Shown one piece after another: positions 1-8,131 of a stretch of 64,000 nt of DNA (its first letter is position 1; the number at the start of each line of letters is the position of its first letter). The notes under the pieces were generated by a model. That model saw only the letters and a program-made list of their open reading frames with translations, searched no databases and was not told the origin of the DNA. Source of the stretch: Acidobacteriota bacterium (GTDB lineage: Bacteria; Acidobacteriota; Vicinamibacteria; Vicinamibacterales; UBA2999); contig JADZCN010000043.1 in assembly GCA_020851565.1 (NCBI GenBank), forward strand, positions 1-64,000. The letters are read 5' to 3'. A program made the position numbers and the translations under genes.

Positions 1-258
1 GAACGCAGACTACGCTCTCGCTGCTTAATAACCAGTGAGCGGTCGCCCCGGGACGGCCTGTGGCCCGGGGATGACCGTCATCAAGCAGGCTGGCTGTCAC
101 GTGCCGCTCCGACGCGTGATGGCGAGACCTATCGGAGATGGCGGCCGGGGCACTTGGCCCCGTTCCTAACCGGTCGCGACATCAGAATGGGGACACGCAC
201 GTAGAGGACTGCGACGACGTATCTTCGGACGCGGGTTCAACTCCCGCCGCCTCCACCA
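1..258 (+). tRNA. ssrA: tmRNA (ssrA), 3' portion, 5' end outside window
   Basis: Transfer-messenger RNA rescues stalled ribosomes. Codons from base 2 read N-A-D-Y-A-L-A-A followed by TAA TAA (26-31), a typical proteolysis tag ending in ALAA. The 3' end (about 226-258) has the GGACGCGGGTTCAACTCCCG arm characteristic of tmRNA and finishes in CCTCCACCA with CCA at 256-258. The intervening bases would hold pseudoknots, which I did not fold. The 5' half lies upstream of the window. The gene is the integration target of the island that follows, and its 3' end is kept intact by the attachment repeat. It is typed as tRNA because the schema has no tmRNA class. Confidence 0.9.
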
Positions 259-261
259 CCT
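231..261 (+). repeat. attL: 31-bp attachment repeat (ssrA 3' end)
   Basis: This repeat starts GCGGGTTCAACTCCCG and ends CACCACCT, and is identical to 25428-25458. Bases just outside differ on both sides (c versus g before, a versus t after). It covers the T-arm and acceptor end of the tmRNA, the usual crossover target of tyrosine integrases. Confidence 0.9.
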
Positions 262-275
262 AACCTGTTGAGTCG

Positions 276-1403
276 TCACGGCTTCCTCTTTTCCGTCGGG
301 GAGGCTTCCCCGACGCCCTCCCCGTCCAGGAGCCGAATCGCCTGATCGCGGCTGCTCGGGCTCAGGTGCATGTACCGTTGGGTCGTGCTGAGGTGCTTGT
401 GCCCCATCAGGACCTGGATCTGCTTCGGCGTGGCGCCCAGGCTCGCGAGCCGCGTCCCGAAGGTGTGCCGCAACCGGTGCACGGGGCGCGCGGACTCGGC
501 GACGGCCGCCCGGGCGATGGCGCGCTCGACGAGCACGCGCAGGACCTTCTCGGTCAACGGTTCGCCATCGTGATGCACCAGCACGCGCTCGTGCCGCAGG
601 TGGCGATGGCCGCTGAGCGCCGCGAGCAGTCGGGCGGTCATCGGGATGAGCCGCGACTGCCAGCCCTTCGGCGCCTCAACGTGGCCGCGCCACTCCGCCT
701 GCTGCACGCGGATCTGCCGACGCTTCAGGTCGACGTCTCGCCACCGCAGCGCCCGTATCTCCCCTGCCCGGAGTCCCGCATCGCCGGCCAGCAGCACGGC
801 CAGGTAGGTCGTCGCCGAGATCGCGGCCGCTGCCGTCACCACGGCGTCGTAGTCGGCCGGCTCGTAGTAGTCCATCTCGCGATCGGGCACCTTCACGCCG
901 ACCACCTCGCACGGCATCGCGGCGATGACGCCCCACTTCACCGCCTGTCGCAGCATTGTGGCGATGACCGCCAAGATGTTGTTGGTCGTCTTCGGGCGCC
1001 GGTCCGCGAGCCTGGCCTTGAGGGCCTGGACGTCCCCCGTGGTCACGGCGTCGAGCGCCTTGTGCCCGATGGCGGGCTGCAGGTGGGTGCGCCAGATCGA
1101 TTCCTTCGAGCGCACCTCGGAGGGCTTCTGCCGGTTGGCGTGCACGTACTGCTCGAGGAAGCGCGGCCAGAACTCCGCGCAGGTCGGCACGCGCGAGCCC
1201 GCGGCGTCATCAGTGCCGGGGGCGGGTTTCTGGGGCTTGCCGTGGCGCACGACGTAGCGCTCGCGATCCTCGGCCCATCGACGAACCGCGCTCTTCGTGG
1301 AGAGCCGCGAGATGACCCGCTCGCGGTGCTTCACGCCGGCCGCGTCCTTCCAGCGGATGTCCACCTCGAAGCGGTCGCCGCGAGCCTTGATGCGAATGCT
1401 CAT
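276..1403 (-). CDS. int: Tyrosine-type site-specific integrase
   Basis: This 375-aa integrase belongs to the phage lambda family of tyrosine recombinases. An N-terminal SAM-like core-binding region spans about residues 72-165 and the catalytic domain about 180-355. Visible catalytic residues are R212 (in AGLRAGEIRAL), the H309-x-x-R312 box (HRLRHTFGTRLA), H335 (LMGHKHLST) and the nucleophile Y344 (QRYMH); K246 is a plausible fifth. The stop lies 14 bp inside attL, the standard arrangement for an enzyme acting on the adjacent site. The start is 15 bp after the excisionase gene, so the two are probably co-transcribed. All active-site residues are present, so it should be functional. Confidence 0.93.
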   Translation of the reverse strand: MSIRIKARGDRFEVDIRWKDAAGVKHRERVISRLSTKSAVRRWAEDRERYVVRHGKPQKPAPGTDDAAGSRVPTCAEFWPRFLEQYVHANRQKPSEVRSKESIWRTHLQPAIGHKALDAVTTGDVQALKARLADRRPKTTNNILAVIATMLRQAVKWGVIAAMPCEVVGVKVPDREMDYYEPADYDAVVTAAAAISATTYLAVLLAGDAGLRAGEIRALRWRDVDLKRRQIRVQQAEWRGHVEAPKGWQSRLIPMTARLLAALSGHRHLRHERVLVHHDGEPLTEKVLRVLVERAIARAAVAESARPVHRLRHTFGTRLASLGATPKQIQVLMGHKHLSTTQRYMHLSPSSRDQAIRLLDGEGVGEASPTEKRKP

Positions 1404-1418
1404 CGTCGTGGCGCCATT

Positions 1419-1613
1419 CTACGCCGAGCGTTGTTCGGCCTCGTCCAGCCACTGCTGGATGGCGGATTCCCGGAACACGAGACGGCCGCCGAGCTTCGCC
1501 TTGCCGGGGATCTTGCCCTCTTCCGCCCAACGGTACAGCGTGCGCGGGCTGAGGCTCGTGAGCGCCGAGACCTGCTCGACCGTGAGGTACCGGCGGGACT
1601 CCAAGAGGCTCAA
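1419..1613 (-). CDS. xis: Excisionase / AlpA-like helix-turn-helix protein
   Basis: This 64-aa protein carries a MerR/AlpA-type HTH_17 domain (YLTVEQVSALTSLSPRTLYRW, then a wing with GGRLVFRESAIQQWL). Proteins of this size next to an integrase act as recombination directionality factors or as activators of integrase expression. The start is TTG with a GGGAGGA ribosome site 7 nt upstream; I found no ATG start in frame. It lies upstream of, and in the same direction as, the integrase. Whether it drives excision or transcription cannot be told from sequence. Confidence 0.85.
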   Translation of the reverse strand: MSLLESRRYLTVEQVSALTSLSPRTLYRWAEEGKIPGKAKLGGRLVFRESAIQQWLDEAEQRSA

Positions 1614-1929
1614 CGTGCATCCTCCCCATCGTGCAAGTCGCTCCGTTCCCCGAGCATGCGCGCGGCCAGGACATGACCCGCCGGGCGGGCTTGGCGCGCG
1701 GCGACGTCAGGCATGGGCGGCCTCGCCGCGCGGGGAGCGCGCCCCGAGTGGTTCGCTGCCAACCGGGGGGAGGATTCGCCGTCCACCCAGTCGTCACCTC
1801 CTCGCCCACCTTGCGCCCACCGGTCACCGATGTGGCGGGTTGTGGTGAGTTTGGGGGTGCTTTCTATGTTTTCTCGCGTAAGCGTTGTCATAGAGAGAAA
1901 GCAGAAATAAGGGTCAAACTCACCATTTC
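1614..1929. other. AT-rich intergenic region with repeated TGGTGAGTTT motifs
   Basis: This 316-bp gap lies between the excisionase start and the helicase stop. Bases 1855-1935 are clearly richer in A/T than the surroundings. An 11-bp inverted repeat TGGTGAGTTTG (1843-1853) / CAAACTCACCA (1915-1925) brackets the AT-rich part. A third AAACTCACCA copy lies at 1937-1946, inside the end of the helicase gene. An imperfect hairpin GCTTTCTATG...CATAGAGAGAAAGC lies between the arms. On the minus strand, TTGACC and TATGAC are 19 bp apart, a weak candidate promoter for xis-int. An operator or a replication origin is possible. Confidence 0.45.
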
Positions 1930-3387
1930 CTAAGAAAAACTCACCACACGGAGCCCCGCATAGAAGGCTCCCCGGCGGTCTGAATCCTTCTGGAACCGTT
2001 CCGACACCTTGCGCCCGAACATCGTCTTGGTGAGGCGGTCCTCCTTCCGCAGGTGACCTGCATCGGCCCACTGCACGTAGTGCGCGTATAGGTCGCCCGC
2101 CCGCGTCACGGCCATCGGATCCAGCTCGCACCCTTCAGCGAGGAAGTCGTTCAGGGTGTCGCTGTCGCGCTCGTACCTGCTTGTGGCCTCAGTCACGACA
2201 GCCGACGGGACGAGGCCCGTCTCTTGCCACCGGCGGGCGCCCCGGACTGCCCACGCGAGGATGCCCGGGCGCTCGGCCCGCAGTTCGGCGTCGAGGCTCG
2301 GATTGACGGCGAAGGCCTGCGTGAAGGGGATGAGACGCAGCCGGCGCCAGAACCCCCGCGAGTCGTCGCGGACCACGGGTTTGTGATTGACAGCCAGGAA
2401 GAACTTCGCCACGGGCTTGAAGGTGAAGAACTCTGAGTGCAGGAACCGAGCGGTCATCGGGTCACAACCGGTCAGGGCCTTGACGCGCGCTTCGTTGATG
2501 CGCGTGCCGTCGTTCGTCTCACTGGCGGTGACGAAGCGCCGACCGACGAGGGCCGCCAGGTCGTTAGGGATAGCCGCCCGCTGGTTCATCTCAATGGTCG
2601 AGAACGGCATCGCGTACGCGTAGTCGCCGAGCACGTCCGCGATCGTGTTGATGAAGGTGCCCTTCCCGTTCGAGCCCGTCCCGAACGCGAGGAATAGGCA
2701 CTGCTCGGTGGTGATCCCGGTGAGGGCGTACCCGACGGCCGCGTGCATGTAGTCGATGAGGTCGGCGTCGCCCGCGAAGACTTCGACGAGGAATCGTTCC
2801 CACCGCGGACAGCGGGCGTCCGGGTCGAACGGCACCGCCGTCTGCATGGTGATGTTGTCCTCGCGCCGTCCGTCACGGAGCTCGCCGGTCCGCAGGTCCA
2901 CAATTCCATTGGGCACGCCCAGTAGCCACGGGTCGGCGTCCCACTGGTCGCCGGCATCCGCGATGGGTTTCAGGGACTGCGCCAGTGTCAACAGGCTGGC
3001 AAGAGCGTGACGCCGTTCCAGGCGCATGGCGAAGGTCAGGGTTTTCTGCCGGCGCTCCTGACTCGTCAAACTCATCGCTTCTCGCTGGTATGTGCGAGCG
3101 AACTCGAGCGCGAGGCGCGTGATGGCGCTGTCCCGATCGGTGGCCCAGTGGTGCCTATCCCAAAGCATCCAGCGCTCGCGGCGATGGTCATAGCGGACGT
3201 CGTCGCCGTGCCGGCGCGCGAAGCGCTCGGCCGCCCCGGCCTCGGTGAGACGATCCTCGGTGACCACGAGCGCGGGCCTGGCGGACGGGTCGGGCGGCAG
3301 GCAGTCGTGGTGCGTGCAGTCGTACGTCTCGTGCAGGTCGCAGCGTGTCGGGTCGTGCTCCGCGAAGGCATCGACAATCGGGGTCAC
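1930..3387 (-). CDS. Phage/plasmid primase, D5-type SF3 helicase (replication protein)
   Basis: This 485-aa protein has a D5_N-like region (about residues 150-240), a Walker A motif in an SF3 helicase context (FGTGSNGKGTF) and a downstream helicase core with ASETNDG and LAVNHKPV motifs typical of P4-alpha/poxvirus-D5 C-terminal domains. It should unwind DNA at the element's origin. I chose a GTG start at 3387-3385, which overlaps the upstream stop by 4 nt (GTGA) and has GGAGG upstream, rather than a longer reading frame running into the upstream gene. With the next gene it forms a split version of the fused primase-helicases of satellites such as P4. The AT-rich repeat region lies directly downstream. 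Confidence 0.88.
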   Translation of the reverse strand: MTPIVDAFAEHDPTRCDLHETYDCTHHDCLPPDPSARPALVVTEDRLTEAGAAERFARRHGDDVRYDHRRERWMLWDRHHWATDRDSAITRLALEFARTYQREAMSLTSQERRQKTLTFAMRLERRHALASLLTLAQSLKPIADAGDQWDADPWLLGVPNGIVDLRTGELRDGRREDNITMQTAVPFDPDARCPRWERFLVEVFAGDADLIDYMHAAVGYALTGITTEQCLFLAFGTGSNGKGTFINTIADVLGDYAYAMPFSTIEMNQRAAIPNDLAALVGRRFVTASETNDGTRINEARVKALTGCDPMTARFLHSEFFTFKPVAKFFLAVNHKPVVRDDSRGFWRRLRLIPFTQAFAVNPSLDAELRAERPGILAWAVRGARRWQETGLVPSAVVTEATSRYERDSDTLNDFLAEGCELDPMAVTRAGDLYAHYVQWADAGHLRKEDRLTKTMFGRKVSERFQKDSDRRGAFYAGLRVVSFS

Positions 3388-4193
3388 GAGACAAGCCCTC
3401 CGATCGGCTCGGTGCCGTATCGCCGGGCGTGCTGGACCTTGCGCGCGATCCAGTCGCGCGTCCAGCCCGGCCGGCCGCCGGCCCACATCCAGAGCAGGGC
3501 CTCGGCGTCAGCGTCACTAAGCCCGAACCCGCGGACAAGCCGGCAGGCGGCATAGAGCGTCCGCTCGTCTGAGCCGTGCCCGATTTCCGGCCGCGGGATG
3601 GTGGATAGGTAGCGCCTGGCCCGCGTCACGATGTCGCCGGACGGGTGCCCCGCTGGCGGCGACGGGCCCGCCGGCCGTCCCCGGCGCTGCAGCCACCCAG
3701 TCCAGAACCGCGGCACGTCGTCCCGGGTCCAGTCGCCGGCTGCGATGTACTCCACGCCGGACGCATGGAGACTACCCGGCCCGATGACATAACCGCCGTC
3801 GCCGCGGACATCGACGTCGATCCGGCCGTCGCGCGTCTCAAGCTTCGCGCGGTTGCCGATGGTGATCCCCGGGTGCCTGAAGAACAGATGGAAGCCGCGC
3901 GCCGTCTTCGTTTGCCAGGGCGTGTACGGCAGGTGCCGGACGCACCAGCGCAGGCCGTCGCGAGAGTCGGCATCGACGACGACAAGGTTGGAGACGGCGC
4001 CAGTGACGATGGCCAGGTTGCTGGCGGCTCCAGCGAACCACGCGCTCAATTCGTCGTCGGTCGCGCGCCGCTGCTGGAACTGCCGCCACGAGATCGCCGG
4101 CACCTTGCCGTCGTGGTGGGCGTCGGGCCGCGGGATGGGAATCACGCTGAACCCTCGGTGCGAGAGGGCCAGCGCCCGCTCGAGCATCGTCAC
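3384..4193 (-). CDS. Bifunctional DNA primase/polymerase (Prim-Pol) domain protein
   Basis: This 269-aa protein matches the archaeo-eukaryotic primase-polymerase fold of PF09250. It starts LERALALSHRGFSVIPIP, continues with GKVPAISWRQFQ, and has the metal-binding VVDADS (about residues 72-77) and the GFHLFFRHP and DVRGDGGYVIGPGS motifs. The C-terminal part (SDERTLYAACRLV...LLWMWAGGR) resembles the alpha-helical region that follows Prim-Pol in phage replication proteins. The GTG start overlaps the preceding stop by 4 nt, and its own stop overlaps the helicase start, so the three genes are translationally coupled. It probably makes primers for the helicase encoded next. Confidence 0.85.
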   Translation of the reverse strand: MTMLERALALSHRGFSVIPIPRPDAHHDGKVPAISWRQFQQRRATDDELSAWFAGAASNLAIVTGAVSNLVVVDADSRDGLRWCVRHLPYTPWQTKTARGFHLFFRHPGITIGNRAKLETRDGRIDVDVRGDGGYVIGPGSLHASGVEYIAAGDWTRDDVPRFWTGWLQRRGRPAGPSPPAGHPSGDIVTRARRYLSTIPRPEIGHGSDERTLYAACRLVRGFGLSDADAEALLWMWAGGRPGWTRDWIARKVQHARRYGTEPIGGLVS

Positions 4194-4669
4194 CGGGCGC
4201 CTCCGGCCACGGCGCGGAGCGCGTGATCTCGCCGCGGCTCCGCAACACGCGTGGCATATCGACGGGCCTCGTCGAGAGTGGTGCAACGCTGCCCGTCAGG
4301 AAAGATCCAAGTGGCGACGCTGGCAACGGTGACCTCGAGACACCAGTGGTCGTCCACCTCCAGCAGCGTCCCGAGGGGCGTGATGGGCTTGGGCTGGCCG
4401 TCGATGATCTGCCACGCGAGTACCGGCTCTGTCCAGGACTCCCCGTCGCCCGAGAAGTGCACGACGTCCGTGCCGCGGCGTTCCTCGACGATGGCGCTCG
4501 GGTGCATCGGGATGTCGAGGGCGCGCACGAGTCCGAGCTTCTGGCCGCGGGCGTCGTAGCAGACCAGCGTGTCCGGATCACGCGCTACCGGCTCGAATCG
4601 CGCCACGTGGTCGAGATTGATGGGCGGCTGCCCCTCGGGGCCGTCCGCCAAATTGACGATGGTGGCCAT
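4190..4669 (-). CDS. Hypothetical protein of the replication operon
   Basis: This 159-aa protein has no family I recognise. It starts MATIVNLADGPEGQPPINLDHVARFEP and has no signal peptide or membrane segment. The first half reads like a small beta-rich domain (VVHFSGDGESW, PITPLGTLLEVDD). The strong ribosome site GGAGGAGG a few bases before ATG and the 4-nt overlap with the Prim-Pol gene show it is real and coupled to replication. It could be an accessory or regulatory factor for the primase. Confidence 0.7.
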   Translation of the reverse strand: MATIVNLADGPEGQPPINLDHVARFEPVARDPDTLVCYDARGQKLGLVRALDIPMHPSAIVEERRGTDVVHFSGDGESWTEPVLAWQIIDGQPKPITPLGTLLEVDDHWCLEVTVASVATWIFPDGQRCTTLDEARRYATRVAEPRRDHALRAVAGGAR

Positions 4670-4792
4670 CGCGCCTCCTCCGAAACAGGTCTCGGTCGGG
4701 GAACGATGTGGTATCGTGCGGGTGCCTCGTCCGCATGTCTCGTTCCCGTTCGACGCGCCGGCCCCTCAGCCGGCGCGTCGCGCGTACGGCTG

Positions 4793-5005
4793 CTACTGTT
4801 CGGTAGCGGCTGGGTCGCTCTCTCTGGCGACTCTCCCGGCTCGCGAGCGCGCGAGGGCCTCTACGTCCTCGCGGGTGTAGAGGCGTCGACCAGCGCTGTC
4901 GCGCACAGCCGGCAACGCCCCCTCACGATTGAGTTGTGTGACTCGCGACGCGGATACCTTGAGGATTTCGCCTGCTCCGGTTGCGCCAAGAAGTGTTGCC
5001 GCCAT
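4793..5005 (-). CDS. MerR/excisionase-like helix-turn-helix protein
   Basis: This 70-aa DNA-binding protein has an HTH_17-type fold: TGAGEILKVSASRVTQLNREG forms the helix-turn-helix and GRRLYTREDVEALARSR the wing. It has AGGAG 8 nt before ATG. It is the first gene of the leftward block that leads into the replication genes, separated by 123 bp from the next. It is probably the island's early-gene regulator or a second directionality factor. It shares the fold but little sequence with the 64-aa excisionase at 1419-1613. Confidence 0.75.
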   Translation of the reverse strand: MAATLLGATGAGEILKVSASRVTQLNREGALPAVRDSAGRRLYTREDVEALARSRAGRVARESDPAATEQ

Positions 5006-5282
5006 TCTTTTCGCTCCTATTGCACGTAGTGATTAGCGAGAGGCCTTACCAGTAATGGGAGTATGCACCCAGGTTTCTCCCCCCTTTTGGCAGCGCCCCG
5101 CGGAAGCACAATACGAGTGTCGATGTGGTCTAATCTCGGTGCTGTATGGGGTTGTGTGTCCCACAAAAAGCATCGTCTGTTCATCCACCTTGGTGCTAAA
5201 TTCTGCTTGACAGGAGTTTCTCCGGACGACGCTCTCGCGCGTCTACGGTGTTGCGGCGGCCAGGCCCCAGTCGAGGTGGTTC

Positions 5283-5612
5283 ATGAGCACACCACCGGAC
5301 CCTAACAGCCGTCGGAGTCTACGTAGAGCCCGTGCTCTATGGGGGCGACCACCGCTGTCCACTGGTGATATTGAGCGGCTCGAGGAGAGGGCCTTCCAGC
5401 GGGCTCTAGAGCGTCAGCAACGTGACGATGCCCTGCGTGATGAAGGACGTCGTCGAGGGCGCCGAGAGGGCCGGTACGAAACCTATGCGGTTCTTGTTCT
5501 CGTCAGCGCCGCGTGGGTGGGTACTTCGCGAGCGGCCGGTGCCGACGTTCTGATATTCATCCTCGCCATGATCGTCGTGTCGCTCGCGTCCACTTGGTTC
5601 ACGGAGCGCTGA
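5283..5612 (+). CDS. Small hypothetical protein with one C-terminal membrane segment
   Basis: This 109-aa protein is not recognised. Residues about 20-65 are strongly charged and helical (IERLEERAFQRALERQQRDDALRDEGRRRGRREGR in short runs of R, E and D). A hydrophobic stretch of about 30 residues follows (YAVLVLVSAAW ... LIFILAMIVVSLASTW), enough for one or two membrane passes. A GAGGTGG site lies a few bases before ATG. It runs divergently from the HTH gene at 4793-5005 across a 277-bp spacer. Confidence 0.5.
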   Translation: MSTPPDPNSRRSLRRARALWGRPPLSTGDIERLEERAFQRALERQQRDDALRDEGRRRGRREGRYETYAVLVLVSAAWVGTSRAAGADVLIFILAMIVVSLASTWFTER

Positions 5613-5703
5613 CGAGGGGGTAGCTGGGCGGTCCGGCGAGCCCGCGCGGCGGGCGGTGAAGAAGCATCAGAGCAGTGACGAAGTCCAGGAAAGTGAGGCC
5701 CCG

Positions 5704-6300
5704 ATGAAGGTGGCGCTGTACGCACGCGTGAGCACGGCTGAGCAGACCGCCGACAACCAGGTCTTCGAGCTGCGCCGCTACTGTGAGGCGCGTGGCTGGG
5801 CGATCGCCGAGGAGTTCGTCGACCACGGCGTCAGCGGCGCGAAGGACTCGCGCCCGGCGCTCGATGCCCTGATGGCCGCGGCGCGCCGGCGGCGCGTCGA
5901 CGCCGTGGTCGTGTGGCGGCTGGACCGCCTCGGGCGCTCGCTGCGCCACCTGCTCCTCACGCTCGACGAGCTCACCTCGCGCGGCGTCGCCTTCGTGAGC
6001 CTCGGCGAGGGCATCGACACGGGGACCGCCGCCGGCCGGCTGCAGCTCCACATCCTCGGCGCCCTGGCGGAGTTCGAGCGCGAGCGGATTCGGGAGCGTG
6101 TCGTGCTTGGGCTGCAGCGCGCCCGCCGGCAGGGCCGGGTGCTCGGGCGGCCGCGCCAGCAGCCACCCACGGGGGCGACGCTCGCCGACTGCTCCGGGTT
6201 GTCGGTGCGCGAGGCGGCACGGGTGCTCGGCGTCTCCCGCTCGACGGCCCAGCGTTTGCTGGCCGCCGGGCGTCCCAAATCCCACCTCGGCGCGGCCTGA
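5704..6300 (+). CDS. Serine recombinase, resolvase/invertase family
   Basis: This 198-aa small serine recombinase has the catalytic serine in ARVSTAEQ (S10), VWRLDRLGRS (the arginine-rich active-site loop), GIDTGTAAGRLQLHILGALAEFERERIRER (split across the E helix) and a C-terminal Hin-type helix-turn-helix (SVREAARVLGVSRSTAQRLL). I preferred the internal ATG because family members begin MKVALYARVST; a longer frame adds 16 poorly conserved residues. It can catalyse resolution or inversion between two short sites. The first of the island's four palindromes lies 34 bp after its stop. Confidence 0.9.
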   Translation: MKVALYARVSTAEQTADNQVFELRRYCEARGWAIAEEFVDHGVSGAKDSRPALDALMAAARRRRVDAVVVWRLDRLGRSLRHLLLTLDELTSRGVAFVSLGEGIDTGTAAGRLQLHILGALAEFERERIRERVVLGLQRARRQGRVLGRPRQQPPTGATLADCSGLSVREAARVLGVSRSTAQRLLAAGRPKSHLGAA

Positions 6301-6333
6301 CCTTCGCCCGAGATCGCGCCCGGATCCGAGCGT

Positions 6334-6347
6334 TCACGCCGGCGTGA
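6334..6347. repeat. Dispersed palindrome copy 1 (TCACGCCGGCGTGA)
   Basis: This is a perfect 14-bp palindrome in the convergent gap between the serine recombinase (+) and the membrane protein gene (-). It shares CGTTCACGCCGGCGTGA with copies 2 and 4. No T-tract follows, so a standard terminator is unlikely. Confidence 0.7.
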
Positions 6348-6517
6348 CGAGGTGACCCGAATCATCTGGATTGGGTCGCCTGTGGTCTGGTGTTCAACCT
6401 GGACCTTCACGCCGGGGCGCGAATCGCGCATTGCGCGCGCTTTCGGCGGCTGCTCTGGCGGCAACGTCGGAAGCTCGCGTCTTCGGGATGGCCGCGGCCT
6501 CGTGGCCTAGCCCCCTG

Positions 6518-7261
6518 CTAGTGGAGCCTCCGATCGTAGTTGTAGCCGACCTGAGTGACAAACCTGAGGTTGTTCACACTCGCAGTCCGGTAGAAGTTGC
6601 GCGCATACCCGTGCCGATGGGAGGTCCCAAACTTGTCGAGGTAGTCCACGTACCCGATGGCATACAGGCTCAGTCTCCCGTGAAGGATGTCATCGACGCT
6701 GCGGTCTTGGAGTGAGATGTTCATGAATATCTGCGTCTTCTGACCGGCACCCAAGAAGATCTCCGCTGAGGAGGTGCGCGAGAGGTCATAGGGAGGATCC
6801 GGTGGGAGGGGTTGGTCAGTGATCAGGAATTGCAGGCAGGTGGCGGTCACCTGAGCAGGCGTTCTCCCGATGTTTCGAATCGAGACGGTCAGGCTGATAT
6901 CCCGGAGCCACTCGGGCGGGGGTGAATCGCCGACTATACGTGGATGCTGGCCGATAGACAGGCCGGGCGGTCGGTGACTGATGACCACATAGCTGCGTTC
7001 GACTTCGCGCGTCACGTCGAGCGTGGCCTCAAGGGTCTGCCGCTGAAGGTTGCCAACCCAATAGGTGAGCCCGGCGAACAGGGCCACCAGCAGGGTCGAG
7101 AGGGCATCCATCGTGTCGAGGTAACCCGGCGCGAGCACCAGGCGAACGAGGCCGATGCCGTCAGGAGAGCGGCTGGGTGAGATGACCTCGAGCCTCACGC
7201 AGAGAATCGCGATGACGCCGAATCCGAAGAACACCCAGGCCGCGCGAGTCCATCGGTTCAT
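6518..7261 (-). CDS. Membrane protein with two N-terminal transmembrane segments
   Basis: This 247-aa protein is not recognised as a named family. Segments at about residues 8-24 (AAWVFFGFGVIAILCV) and 52-70 (LSTLLVALFAGLTYWVG) would cross the membrane. The remaining 170 residues form a soluble domain, probably beta-rich (LRDISLTVSIRNIGRTPAQVTATC; AEIFLGAGQKTQIFMNI), ending FVTQVGYNYDRR. It lies 177 bp downstream of the PRTase gene and in the same direction, so it may belong to the DprA-PRTase cassette as a membrane partner or effector. That link is inference from order only. Confidence 0.7.
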   Translation of the reverse strand: MNRWTRAAWVFFGFGVIAILCVRLEVISPSRSPDGIGLVRLVLAPGYLDTMDALSTLLVALFAGLTYWVGNLQRQTLEATLDVTREVERSYVVISHRPPGLSIGQHPRIVGDSPPPEWLRDISLTVSIRNIGRTPAQVTATCLQFLITDQPLPPDPPYDLSRTSSAEIFLGAGQKTQIFMNISLQDRSVDDILHGRLSLYAIGYVDYLDKFGTSHRHGYARNFYRTASVNNLRFVTQVGYNYDRRLH

Positions 7262-7438
7262 GGGACCATGATCCTACGAGACCGGCGTTGGTCATCACTC
7301 AGCGCCCGAGCCACCCGGCCCCGCGCGGCGCCGGCGGCCCCTGCACCACAGCACACGCTCGAGGAAAGCTGCGCACCGCCTCTCGGGCGGGCAGGAGCGC
7401 GGCGCCTGATGGTCGACCAGTTTGGCGGCCAGTCTAAA

Positions 7439-8131
7439 CTAAGGGCGACGTTCGGTGTCGTTCCCCCACCGCTGCGACATGATGCCGGCGACGGGGTCTT
7501 CCGCGCGGTTCGCATACTGCGCGGTCCGCGCGATGGCGAACGAACGAATCTGCGCCTGGGGAAACGCCTGCGCGATTCGACCCGCTGCGCCAAGGAGGGT
7601 CGCCCCCCGAGTCACGATGTCATCGACCAGAACCACCGATGTCGTGGCCGCCTGTGCCGTAAGGTTGCCGTCAACCCACATTGTGTCGTAGTGACGCTGA
7701 AACGACGGTCGGCCGCCAGGGGCCGCCGTCGCGGACTTCTGGACGGCGTCGGTGCGCTCGATGCACGCGAGCATCCGGCCGAGTCCGAGACGCTCCATCT
7801 CAAGGCACAGTAGGCGGCCCGTCGATACCGCCTTCGGCAGCATCTTCCCGTGGCCGGGCATCGGCACGAGCACGACGTCGGGTCCGAACCACGTGGCATA
7901 TGGGCAGTTCGACCCCGCTAGGTGACCAGCGATGCGTTCGATCGCCGTGGTGATCAGTCGTCGGGGAGGCTGGCCGCGGTACGCGTCAGCCTTGATTCCC
8001 AGCAGAAATGCCTTGAGGTTCTGTTCGGCCGTGTTCTTGGCGTTGAACGGCCTTGGATATACGAAATGTGACGCGAAGAGCAGGTCACGCGGATAGGGCG
8101 GCCAACGGGTCGCCAAATGGGAGCCGTTCAA
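7439..8131 (-). CDS. Phosphoribosyltransferase-domain protein (ComF-like)
   Basis: This 230-aa type I phosphoribosyltransferase fold carries the PRPP-binding signature VVLVDDIVTRGATLLGA at about residues 166-182. The loop before it contains VPMPGHGK and SFQRHYDTMW segments like those of ComF-type PRTases. The cysteine-rich N-terminal finger of true ComF is absent. The start is TTG with GGAGGA 6 nt upstream, and it lies 47 nt inside the end of the dprA-like gene, so translation is probably coupled. It may act on a nucleotide or a base. Pairing with a DprA/LOG-fold protein points to nucleotide handling in a conflict or competence-like system. Confidence 0.8.
   Translation of the reverse strand: MNGSHLATRWPPYPRDLLFASHFVYPRPFNAKNTAEQNLKAFLLGIKADAYRGQPPRRLITTAIERIAGHLAGSNCPYATWFGPDVVLVPMPGHGKMLPKAVSTGRLLCLEMERLGLGRMLACIERTDAVQKSATAAPGGRPSFQRHYDTMWVDGNLTAQAATTSVVLVDDIVTRGATLLGAAGRIAQAFPQAQIRSFAIARTAQYANRAEDPVAGIMSQRWGNDTERRP

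Noticed and set aside
5207-5212. Perfect -35 box TTGACA on the plus strand before the 109-aa gene
   Set aside because: No acceptable -10 box at 16-18 bp (CGCTCT), so not called as a promoter.
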